42,925 bases of DNA from JANMJD01 sp031371195 (GTDB lineage: Bacteria > Actinomycetota > Acidimicrobiia > Acidimicrobiales > Ilumatobacteraceae), in NCBI GenBank assembly GCA_031371195.1, contig JANMJD010000130.1, forward strand, positions 1-42,925, in the 5' to 3' direction. Under the pieces are notes generated by a model. It saw only the letters and a program-made list of their open reading frames with translations. It had not been told where the DNA came from and made no database searches. The first letter of the stretch is position 1. Each line of letters starts with the position of its first letter. Both the position numbers and the translations under genes were made by a program. Of this stretch, positions 1-7,004 are shown piece after piece.

Positions 1-7
1 GTCGGCG

Positions 8-13
8 TAGGAT
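8..13 (+). promoter_or_regulatory. Putative -10 box for a leaderless MntA-HepT transcript
   Basis: TAGGAT lies 7 nt before the ATG of the MntA-like gene and no Shine-Dalgarno is visible between them. The arrangement matches eight other TANNNT boxes in this window. The -35 region would fall outside the window. Confidence 0.5.
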
Positions 14-20
14 TCGGGCC

Positions 21-323
21 ATGACACCGGGGTCGGCCGTCCTCAACTCGCTCATCGAGCGTCATCGAGATTCCATCCTGGCGCTCGTGAAACACCACAA
101 AGGCCGTTCCATCGCCGTCTTCGGCTCCGTCGCGCGAGGTGATGCGACCTCGGACAGCGACATCGACTTTCTCGTCCAGTTCGAATCGTCAAGTTCTCTG
201 CTGGACCTGATCCACTTGGAAGAAGCACTCCGTCAAGAACTCGGCATCGACGTCGACGTGATCTCAGCGGGCGCACTACTCGATCGCGATGATGCCATCC
301 TCCGAGACGCCATTGCCATATGA
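21..323 (+). CDS. mntA: MntA-type minimal nucleotidyltransferase antitoxin
   Basis: This 100-residue protein is a minimal nucleotidyltransferase. The palm motif GSVARGDATSDSDID (about residues 36-50) fits the GSX10DXD signature of MntA antitoxins, which carries the two metal-binding aspartates. The family AMPylates a tyrosine of its partner HepT toxin and so silences it; that role is family knowledge. The stop overlaps the ATG of the HepT-like gene by 4 bp, the usual order for this pair. The start is the ATG 7 nt after a TAGGAT box. Nothing looks truncated. A role as a stand-alone nucleotidyltransferase is less likely given the partner. Confidence 0.88.
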   Translation: MTPGSAVLNSLIERHRDSILALVKHHKGRSIAVFGSVARGDATSDSDIDFLVQFESSSSLLDLIHLEEALRQELGIDVDVISAGALLDRDDAILRDAIAI

Positions 324-655
324 GCAGGTCCGACGCACTGCGGGTCGCGGACATGCTCATGGCGGCGAGTGAAATCGAGACGATTGTGCGACGCGGGCGA
401 GCTGCCTTTGATGAAGACGTCGTGCTCCGGCGAGCGATCGAACGCTGCCTCGAAATCATCGGTGAGGCAGCGAAGTCGGTTTCGGACACAACTGCTTCCG
501 CCCACCCTACGGTTCCCTGGTCCGACATGGCCAAGGTCCGAGACCGACTGAGCCACCACTATCACCGAGTCGATCCTGGCCAACTCTGGGTGATCGCTGA
601 GCAGGACATCCCAGCTGCGGTCGAGCAGCTCCGCATGATCCCGTTTCACGACTGA
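320..655 (+). CDS. hepT: HepT-type HEPN ribonuclease toxin
   Basis: The protein is 111 residues and mostly helical, as expected for HEPN/DUF86. It carries RDRLSHHY near residues 75-82, an exact RX4HXY motif: the Arg and His are the RNase active site of HEPN toxins, and the Tyr is the residue AMPylated by MntA in the characterised Shewanella pair. It starts inside the stop codon of the antitoxin gene (ATGA), so the two are translationally coupled and expected to form one complex. It ends 19 bp before the convergent thioesterase gene. All motif residues are present, so the toxin looks intact. Confidence 0.88.
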   Translation: MSRSDALRVADMLMAASEIETIVRRGRAAFDEDVVLRRAIERCLEIIGEAAKSVSDTTASAHPTVPWSDMAKVRDRLSHHYHRVDPGQLWVIAEQDIPAAVEQLRMIPFHD

Positions 656-674
656 GGTCGGGAGCACCGATCGG

Positions 675-1505
675 TCAGCGCGACGCTACAAAGAGGCTTT
701 GACAGGAGCGACCGAGGCGGCCGTCGGTGTCGAACAGGGCCGACTCGGCCAGCCCGGCACCGTCGGGCCCGTAGTACGACGTGGTCCGCATGCCGATCCA
801 CTCGCCGACCGGCCGTCGCAAAAGATGGATCGTCAAATCGGGATTGATGAAGGTGAACCGTTCCACGTCGAGCGCGGCCGAGATGCCGTTACCGAAGTCG
901 GCCGCCGCGGCGACCCGCTGCGCTCCGGATGGCGACTCGCCGTCGACGACTGGAACGCACAGGCGAATCCAGGCATCGACAGGGCCCGGGTCGGCCCATT
1001 GGCCATCGGTGAAGCGAAGCTCCACGGCGTTGAGGTGATACGCCATCAATTCGCCGGTCGCCCACCCGCCCGATGGGCTCGGTATACCTTCATTCGGCGG
1101 CGGCATAGCGGCCACATCCCAGTTGGCCGACTCGGGGATCGGCAACGCCGTCTGTCGAATCCGCAGCGCCCGGAAGCGGGCGACCTCGACGTCACCGTCA
1201 CATAGAAGTCCGCTGACCAGGCTGACTTTGCGTCCGGGACGCTCCAACGCCGTGGTCAACGTCAACCTGCGCTGCACCGGCACCGGTCGGGTGAGCTCGA
1301 TCGTGATCCGCGCCAACTGCCAGTCGATTTCGTCGGTCGCCACTGCTTCGCAGGCGCGGGTGAGCAGCGCGGCAACCGGGCCGCCGTGGCAATGTCGCTG
1401 ATCCCACGGACCCCGCGACAACTCCGTCGCGACGAACGTCGCCGGGCCGGGCGACTCGAACAGCGCCGTCGGAAGGGCGCTCAACTCCGGGGTACCTTCG
1501 ACCAC
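675..1505 (-). CDS. Acyl-CoA thioesterase family protein (hot-dog fold, 4HBT_3-like)
   Basis: The 276-residue protein resembles actinobacterial double hot-dog acyl-CoA thioesterases. The N-terminal block RGPWDQRHCHGGPVAALL is the usual GPW..HGGP..ALL motif, and the C-terminal half holds a second hot-dog repeat ending near GLAESALFDTDGRLGRS. Such enzymes hydrolyse acyl-CoA esters. The chosen GTG start has AAGGA 6 nt upstream and overlaps the end of the acyl-CoA dehydrogenase gene by 25 bp. A TTG inside the dehydrogenase stop (TTGA) is an alternative start that would give a 4-bp overlap. A longer ORF runs further upstream but is a shadow of the dehydrogenase. The two genes probably form one operon; the substrate is unknown. 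Confidence 0.8.
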   Translation of the reverse strand: MVEGTPELSALPTALFESPGPATFVATELSRGPWDQRHCHGGPVAALLTRACEAVATDEIDWQLARITIELTRPVPVQRRLTLTTALERPGRKVSLVSGLLCDGDVEVARFRALRIRQTALPIPESANWDVAAMPPPNEGIPSPSGGWATGELMAYHLNAVELRFTDGQWADPGPVDAWIRLCVPVVDGESPSGAQRVAAAADFGNGISAALDVERFTFINPDLTIHLLRRPVGEWIGMRTTSYYGPDGAGLAESALFDTDGRLGRSCQSLFVASR

Positions 1506-2698
1506 GGCAAATCCTTGTCGACGCGCGGCTCCCCGGGCAGACCGAGCACCTGCTCGCCGAGGATGTTGCGCATGATCTCCGACGTGCCGCCCTCGATCGA
1601 GTTGGCCCGCACCCGCAGGAAGGCGTATTGGACGCCGCGGGCGGAATCGTTGAGGTCGAGGCTGTCGGCGCGCCGGTACGAGTAGTCGTAGCCGATCTGC
1701 CCGTCCATCCCCATCAGGTCGACGCACAACGCATAGAGATCCTTGTTGAACTCGGCGTGGGCCAGTTTGGCGACCGAGCCCTCCGGACCCGGATTGCCGA
1801 CCCGCATGGCTTCCGAGGCCCTCATGTTGGTCAGCCGACCGATCTCACCGCGGATCCACATGCGCGTCACCCGGTCATGATCGGCCGGATTACGTCGCTC
1901 GACTGGCAGATCCTTCCAGATCTTTACGGCGTCGTTGGCCGAACCGCCACGTAGCACCGTGCCCGTCCCGCCTCCGCCGATGGCGGTGCGCTCGTTCATC
2001 AACGTGGTCAACGCCACCCGCCACCCCTCACCGACGGCGCCGATGCGCTGGTCGTCGGGGATCCGGGCATCGGTGAGATAGACCTCGTTGAACTCGGCCT
2101 CGCCGGTGATCTGACGCAACGGGCGCACGTCGACACCGGGCGAGTGCATGTCGACGGCGAAGTAGGTCATCCCCTTGTGCTTCGGGGCTTCGGGATCGGT
2201 CCGGGTGACCAGCATCCCCCAATCGCCGAGGTGAGCGAGCGTATTCCACACCTTCTGGCCGTTGACGATCCATTCGTCCCCGTCGCGCACCGCCTTGCAG
2301 GCCAGGCCGGCAAAATCCGAGCCCGCGCCGGGCTCGCTGAACAGCTGGCACCACTTCTCCTCGCCGGTGAACATCGGGCGGAGAAACCGGTCCTTCTGTT
2401 CGTCGGTGCCATGGGTGACGATCGTCGGGCCGGCCAGTGCCATGAAGAACGTCGTCGGATCGACGGCCTTCGCCCCCGCCTTGCGCAGCCGTTGCTCGAC
2501 CAGGCGATTCAACTCCGGACGCTGCCCCATCCCGCCGAACCCGACGGGGAAGTGCACCCAGGCCAGGCCTTTGTCGTAGCGCGCTCCACGGAAGGTGACG
2601 ATGTCGGTGACCGATGGGTCGTAGTCGGCGAGCAATTCGCCGAGCGCGGCGAGCACTCGGGTTTCGGCGGCGTCGTGGCTCCCGGTCGAATCGTTCAT
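1481..2698 (-). CDS. Acyl-CoA dehydrogenase family protein
   Basis: This 405-residue flavoprotein oxidises an acyl-CoA thioester at the alpha-beta bond. The central FSEPGAGSDFAGL segment is the family signature for FAD and substrate binding, and the C-terminus has SIEGGTSEIMRNILGE, the typical ACAD tail. Length is normal. The ATG chosen starts the recognisable N-terminus; the 27 upstream residues of open frame have no family character. A GATCAT hexamer 6 nt before the ATG may be a weak -10 box. It is divergent from the P450 gene across about 95 bp and is followed by the overlapping thioesterase. The long linker and sequence resemble the FadE group used on CoA esters of sterol side chains or branched acids, but the substrate cannot be read from the sequence. 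Confidence 0.9.
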   Translation of the reverse strand: MNDSTGSHDAAETRVLAALGELLADYDPSVTDIVTFRGARYDKGLAWVHFPVGFGGMGQRPELNRLVEQRLRKAGAKAVDPTTFFMALAGPTIVTHGTDEQKDRFLRPMFTGEEKWCQLFSEPGAGSDFAGLACKAVRDGDEWIVNGQKVWNTLAHLGDWGMLVTRTDPEAPKHKGMTYFAVDMHSPGVDVRPLRQITGEAEFNEVYLTDARIPDDQRIGAVGEGWRVALTTLMNERTAIGGGGTGTVLRGGSANDAVKIWKDLPVERRNPADHDRVTRMWIRGEIGRLTNMRASEAMRVGNPGPEGSVAKLAHAEFNKDLYALCVDLMGMDGQIGYDYSYRRADSLDLNDSARGVQYAFLRVRANSIEGGTSEIMRNILGEQVLGLPGEPRVDKDLPWSKVPRS

Positions 2699-2780
2699 CC
2701 ACTCATGATCGCACCGCCGAGCGATCGTCCGGCAACCCGGAGCCGTCGCCCGCGGCCGTAATCGCCGGACGGCGACCACC

Positions 2781-2786
2781 TACGCT
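2781..2786 (+). promoter_or_regulatory. Putative -10 box for a leaderless P450 transcript
   Basis: TACGCT ends 6 nt before the P450 ATG, and no Shine-Dalgarno lies in the intervening GCGACC. It is in the short gap between the divergent dehydrogenase and P450 genes. Confidence 0.5.
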
Positions 2787-2792
2787 GCGACC

Positions 2793-4004
2793 ATGAGCGA
2801 GCCAAACGTCGGCCATGGCGCCACCACCCAGGAGATGCGTGAGATCGACCTGCTCGACGGGGACTTCTACGCCAACGGCCCGTACTCGACCTATGCGTGG
2901 ATGCGGGCGAACGCGCCGGCGTATTGGGACGCCACCAACGAGTTGTGGGGCATCTCGCGCTACGACGACATCGTCGAGATCGAACGCCGCAAGGACGTGT
3001 TCATCTCGTCCGACACGGTCAAGGGCGGCTACCGGCCGAACCTCGCCGCCGACGCGGCGATCATCGGGCTCGACGACCCGAATCACGCGGCCCGTCGCAA
3101 CCTTGTCGCCCGGCGGTTCACCCCCAAGGCCGTAGCCGCCCGGGAGGACCACATCCGCGAGGTCGTCGCCGGCCTACTCGACGCGGCGCTGGCGGCCGAC
3201 GGTGTCGAGGTCATCGGCGACCTCGCTTCACCTCTGCCGGCGTTGATGATCGGTCGCCTGCTCGGCTTTCCCGATGATCGGTGGCCGGATCTGCGCGACT
3301 GGTCGGAGCGGACCATCGCCCTGGGTGGTGGACCGCGGTATTTCGACCCCGACGGCATTGCCGCCTACATGGACTTCGTCGGGGCGACGACCGAGTTGTT
3401 CGAAACGAAGCAGGGCGATCCGACCGACGACATCCTCAGTCTGTACACCCAGACTTCAGAGGTGAACGGATGTCCCTTCGGGCTGACCGAGGCCCTCTCC
3501 GACAGCCTGCTGCTGCTCGATGGCGGGGCCGAGACGACTCGCACGGTCATCGCCCGCACGCTGGTCAACCTCGCCGGCCATCCCGAGCAATGGCAGTTGC
3601 TGAAGGCCGGTGCCGATCTGACCGTGGCGACCGAGGAGTTCATCCGCTACGTGACGCCCATCCACAACATGTGTCGGGTCGCGGCGACGGACTACCGGAT
3701 CGGTGGCACGACGATTCCGGCCGGCAACCAGGTCGTGCTGATGTACTCCGCCGCCAATCGGGATCCCGCCCACTTCGACGACCCCGAGCGATTCGACGTC
3801 ACCCGCCAACCCAACCATCACATCGCCTTCGGGTTCGGCACCCACTTCTGCCTCGGTGCCGCGCTGGCCCGTGCCGAGATCCGTATCTTCTTCGAGGAGT
3901 TCGTCCGCCGCGTGGCCGACTTCACGATCAGCGATGTCGTCGAGATGCCCAACGCCTTCGTCTACGGCCTGCGATCGGCGGCGATCGAGCTGCACGCGGA
4001 GTAG
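2793..4004 (+). CDS. Cytochrome P450, CYP142-like
   Basis: The 403-residue soluble bacterial P450 has every core motif: an I-helix oxygen-activation segment LLDGGAETTRT near residue 247, the ExxR motif in EEFIRYVTP, and the heme loop FGFGTHFCLGAALARAE with the axial thiolate at Cys353. The N-terminus (DLLDGDFYANGP...YAWMRANAP) and the HNMCRVA segment closely resemble mycobacterial CYP142, which hydroxylates the terminal carbon of the cholesterol side chain. Sterol or branched-lipid hydroxylation is therefore the best guess, by analogy. It is divergent from an acyl-CoA dehydrogenase, which fits oxidation of an alkyl chain to a CoA-activated acid. No ferredoxin or reductase gene is nearby, so electrons must come from elsewhere. 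Confidence 0.92.
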   Translation: MSEPNVGHGATTQEMREIDLLDGDFYANGPYSTYAWMRANAPAYWDATNELWGISRYDDIVEIERRKDVFISSDTVKGGYRPNLAADAAIIGLDDPNHAARRNLVARRFTPKAVAAREDHIREVVAGLLDAALAADGVEVIGDLASPLPALMIGRLLGFPDDRWPDLRDWSERTIALGGGPRYFDPDGIAAYMDFVGATTELFETKQGDPTDDILSLYTQTSEVNGCPFGLTEALSDSLLLLDGGAETTRTVIARTLVNLAGHPEQWQLLKAGADLTVATEEFIRYVTPIHNMCRVAATDYRIGGTTIPAGNQVVLMYSAANRDPAHFDDPERFDVTRQPNHHIAFGFGTHFCLGAALARAEIRIFFEEFVRRVADFTISDVVEMPNAFVYGLRSAAIELHAE

Positions 4005-4073
4005 GGAACCCCCGCCCGCTGGGCGACACGCTCCTGTCACGCCGCAAACCGGCCGTCATGTGAGAATGCGGTG

Positions 4074-5303
4074 ATGACAGGGCGCACAATCTCATTCGGC
4101 ATGGCGGCTGCCCTGCTGCTCGTCGGTTGCACGTCCGGGTCGACAGACGCTGCGGCACCCACGACGGCGACGACCATACGGCCAGCGGCTACGGAATCGA
4201 CGTCGGTGAGCACGGCTGCGGCCGTCCCCGAGCCTTCGTCCACCGCCGCGGTGATCACGCCCGATTCCTCCGCCCCGCTCGCCCCGCTCCCCGACGGTCC
4301 GTGTTCCTTCTCCGGGGCGATCGGCGCCGGGTCGGTGACCTTCACCGTTGGGGCCAGGCTGTTCGAGTTCGATCCGGCGAGTGGGTCGATCAGCTGTTTG
4401 AGCGATGCCGGCGCGGCGACCGGGCCGATGCGCTGGAGCCCGGACGGCACGCGAGTCCTGATCGATCCGACCACCGTCGTCGACGCCGGCGGCGACCGAC
4501 CGAGCGGGTACTTCGCCGAGAACCAGCAGGTCACGTGGTCGGCCCCGAGCGGTAAGGCGCTCATCGCCCCGGCGGTGAAGGACGGCCATCTGATCTGGCG
4601 CGACTCGCACGACGCCGCGAAACGGCTCGATATCAGCTTTCTGGACACGACGAATGTCGCCGCCTATCACCCGGCCGGTCGAGCGATCGTGGCCGCCGGG
4701 ACGGCGGAGGATGGCGTTGCCGGTGTCTACCTGGCGTCGAACCGCGGCCAGGATCGCCGACCGATCGCCACACTCACCGACGTCGGATCGACCATCAAGG
4801 GTGTCGGGTTCTCGATGTCAGGTGATCAGATCATCTTTCTGCACCAGCACGCCGACCAGCTCCATCACATCCACGCGGTGCACCTACCCGACCTGCAACT
4901 GACCACGATCGACGAGATCGACGGCGACGGTTCGCAGCTGACGATCAGCACGGTGGAGGAGAACGTGGTCGCCTGGCAGGCGACCCGGACGAATACCACC
5001 GTCGAAATCCGGGCGGCGATCGGCGCCTCGATCAACCCCGGCGACGTCGTGACCACCGTGGCGACTGCCCCTGCCGGCGATCGGTTGCAACCCGTCGGCT
5101 GGCTATCGGAGCATCGACTCGTCTACCTCCACCAACCGGGTGGCGATGCGAATGTCCCGGCCACGCTGCATCTGTGGACGAACAGCGGTGGCACACCAAC
5201 CGATACCGTGATCGCCGCCGACGTTCTACGATCGGCCGTGCGCGTCGCCCATGGACCGTTCAACGAGCTTCCCACCGACATCGCCGAGCAGGCCCCTGGT
5301 TGA
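4074..5303 (+). CDS. Putative lipoprotein with TolB-like beta-propeller
   Basis: The 409-residue protein begins with a lipoprotein signal ending in LLLVGC (lipid-modified Cys19), followed by a Thr/Ala/Ser-rich linker to about residue 70. The rest has repeated patterns such as PMRWSPDGTRVLI and GVGFSMSGDQIIFLHQ, as in TolB/PD40 propeller blades. It is probably anchored outside the membrane and binds a protein or polymer; no enzymatic residues are evident. I chose ATG over the GTG three bases upstream; a GAGAAT hexamer sits 6 nt before the ATG and no Shine-Dalgarno is visible. It lies downstream of the P450 on the same strand but may have its own promoter. I do not recognise a named gene. Confidence 0.75.
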   Translation: MTGRTISFGMAAALLLVGCTSGSTDAAAPTTATTIRPAATESTSVSTAAAVPEPSSTAAVITPDSSAPLAPLPDGPCSFSGAIGAGSVTFTVGARLFEFDPASGSISCLSDAGAATGPMRWSPDGTRVLIDPTTVVDAGGDRPSGYFAENQQVTWSAPSGKALIAPAVKDGHLIWRDSHDAAKRLDISFLDTTNVAAYHPAGRAIVAAGTAEDGVAGVYLASNRGQDRRPIATLTDVGSTIKGVGFSMSGDQIIFLHQHADQLHHIHAVHLPDLQLTTIDEIDGDGSQLTISTVEENVVAWQATRTNTTVEIRAAIGASINPGDVVTTVATAPAGDRLQPVGWLSEHRLVYLHQPGGDANVPATLHLWTNSGGTPTDTVIAADVLRSAVRVAHGPFNELPTDIAEQAPG

Positions 5304-5315
5304 TGACCCTGCTCC

Positions 5316-5331
5316 CCGGCCGGTCGGCCGG
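5316..5331. terminator. Putative bidirectional terminator hairpin
   Basis: CCGGCCG-GT-CGGCCGG is a perfect 7-bp inverted repeat; as RNA it would form a 6-bp stem with a 4-nt loop. It lies in the 48-bp gap between convergent genes. There is no U-tract, so this is a weak call. Confidence 0.35.
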
Positions 5332-5351
5332 ATAAGCACGGCAACCGCTCC

Positions 5352-6545
5352 TCAGGTGATCACACCTCGGGCGCGCAACTCGCTCAGCGACCGGTCGTCG
5401 AACCCGTGCTCGCGCAGTACCGCCTCGGTGCTCTGACCGAGTTCGTCCATCGACCACACCGGCTCATGCGCGGTGTGGCTCCACCGCACCGGCGGCCTCG
5501 CTTGGCGGACCTCACCGACGGTCGCGTGCTGCCACGTATGGATCGAATCGTTGTTGACCACCTGCGGATCGGTGAACACCTCCTCGAGCGTGTTGATGTG
5601 CGCCGCGGGCACCTGTTCGGCGTGGAGCCGGGCCATGATCTCGGCCGTCGGGCAGTCGAGAAACGCATCGTTCACCATCGAACCCAAAGCAACCATGTAC
5701 TCGGGGATCTGTCGCTTCTGGGGCGTGTCGAACCGGTCGTCATCCATCCACTCCGGATGCCCCAACGCGATTGAGAGTCCCCGCCATTCGGCGTCGGACG
5801 CGGCGAAGTAGACGAGGTAGCCGTCGGCCGTCTGCTGCAGGCGGTACACCTGGTAGATCGCCGGGCCGGGAATCACGTCGGGGCCATCGAAGCTGTTGGT
5901 CATGAACACATCGGGCCACAGGAAGTAGAGCGCCGAATCGAGCATCGTCAGCTGCAGATGCTGACCTTGGGCGGTGCCCATCGCCCGCGCGAACAACGCC
6001 GCAGTGATCGACTGGGCTGCGGTGTATGCCGTGGCCTTGTCGCAGGCCAGAGTACGGACCAGGTCGGGGATCGGGATGTCCTGGCTCATCTGGATCGACG
6101 GCAGGCCGACGACCGCCTGGATGATCGGGTCGTACACCCGCCAGTTGGCATACGGGCCAGTGGGCCCGAATCCGCTGATCGACACGTAGATCAGCCGCGG
6201 ATTGATCGCGTGGATCTCGTCGGGGCCGATCCCCATCCGCTCGACCGCACCTGGCCTGAAATTCTGCACCAGCACGTCGGCGTCCGTCACCAGCGTCTTG
6301 AACGCCTCGATCCCGGCGGCCTGAGAGAGGTCCAAGGCGACCGAGCGCTTGCCGCGGTTGGCTGCGCCGTACATCGCCGAGATGGTGCCGACGCGAAAGC
6401 CGCCGATCTGGGTGATGTCACCGATGCCGTGCGGTTCGACCTTGATCACGTCTGCACCCTGATCGGCCAGGATCTGGCAGCACATCGGCCCCGAGATCAC
6501 CGCCGACATGTCGATCACCTTGATACCGGCAAGCGGTCCAGCCAT
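5352..6545 (-). CDS. CaiB/BaiF family (class III) CoA-transferase
   Basis: The 397-residue protein is a class III CoA-transferase. It starts MAGPLAGIKVIDMSAVISGP, has NRGKRSVALDL and VLVQNFRPGAVERMG, and the catalytic Asp139 is in VYDPIIQA, the residue that forms acyl-enzyme anhydrides in formyl-CoA transferase. The family moves CoA between carboxylic acids, and many members act in fatty acid, carnitine, sterol or aromatic acid catabolism. A strong GGAGG 7 nt upstream fixes the ATG; the GTG 15 bases further up lies inside that ribosome site and is rejected. It is convergent with the lipoprotein gene and divergent from a small TIGR03792-like gene. The acid substrate is unknown. Confidence 0.92.
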   Translation of the reverse strand: MAGPLAGIKVIDMSAVISGPMCCQILADQGADVIKVEPHGIGDITQIGGFRVGTISAMYGAANRGKRSVALDLSQAAGIEAFKTLVTDADVLVQNFRPGAVERMGIGPDEIHAINPRLIYVSISGFGPTGPYANWRVYDPIIQAVVGLPSIQMSQDIPIPDLVRTLACDKATAYTAAQSITAALFARAMGTAQGQHLQLTMLDSALYFLWPDVFMTNSFDGPDVIPGPAIYQVYRLQQTADGYLVYFAASDAEWRGLSIALGHPEWMDDDRFDTPQKRQIPEYMVALGSMVNDAFLDCPTAEIMARLHAEQVPAAHINTLEEVFTDPQVVNNDSIHTWQHATVGEVRQARPPVRWSHTAHEPVWSMDELGQSTEAVLREHGFDDRSLSELRARGVIT

Positions 6546-6611
6546 GTTGGTTCCCTCCACGCGTCCCCTCGATCACGCTACGACAGTTCGTGAACGGCGA
6601 GACTCTCGGAC

Positions 6612-6890
6612 GTGGTTGTCGAGTTCCTCACGTTTCGGGTGTCGCCCGATGATCAGCCCGGTTGGCGGGCCGCCGACGAACGCACCTGGACGCGGTTTCT
6701 CGAGATGCAGACCGGCTTCGTCCGCAAAGAGGTCTGGAGCGACCCCGAGCGCGCCGATCGCCTGCACGTCGTCATCTGGTGGGAGGACGACAGGAGTTGG
6801 ACGTCGATTCCGCCGGCCGCCCTCAAGGCCGTCGATCAGGCGATGGGACCATGGCTGCGGCCGTCGACGATGCATCGATTCGACGCCTGA
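6612..6890 (+). CDS. Small conserved protein, TIGR03792-like (dimeric alpha/beta barrel)
   Basis: The 92-residue protein opens MVVEFLTFRVSPDD and has FLEMQTGFVRKEVWSDP and VIWWEDDRSWTSIPP. This pattern matches the uncharacterised TIGR03792 family, related in shape to antibiotic-biosynthesis-monooxygenase-like ferredoxin folds. Its function is unknown; members of such folds act as small monooxygenases or isomerases, but no catalytic residue can be assigned. The start is a GTG with only a weak upstream signal (GACTCT 5 nt before). It is divergent from the CoA-transferase across 66 bp. Confidence 0.72.
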   Translation: MVVEFLTFRVSPDDQPGWRAADERTWTRFLEMQTGFVRKEVWSDPERADRLHVVIWWEDDRSWTSIPPAALKAVDQAMGPWLRPSTMHRFDA

Positions 6891-6924
6891 TCACACCTCG
6901 GCCGGCGACGATGCCGCACCGCCG

Positions 6925-6988
6925 TCGGGCATCGACGTCGTGGTGGCTTCGGGCATCGACGACGTGGTGGCGTCGGGCGTCGATGACG
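6925..6988. repeat. Imperfect 24-bp tandem repeat (about 2.6 copies)
   Basis: Units TCGGGCATCGACGTCGTGG(TGGCT), TCGGGCATCGACGACGTGG(TGGCG) and a partial TCGGGCGTCGATGACG follow head to tail. They occupy most of the gap between the TIGR03792-like gene and the mannosidase. In one frame they would encode an 8-residue repeat SGIDDVVA, but no gene uses that frame. Confidence 0.75.
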
Positions 6989-7004
6989 CAGCAAGGATCG
7001 AACC

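Noticed and set aside
2699..2792. Sterol-regulator box between the dehydrogenase and P450 genes
   Set aside because: No convincing palindrome of KstR type could be seen in the gap.
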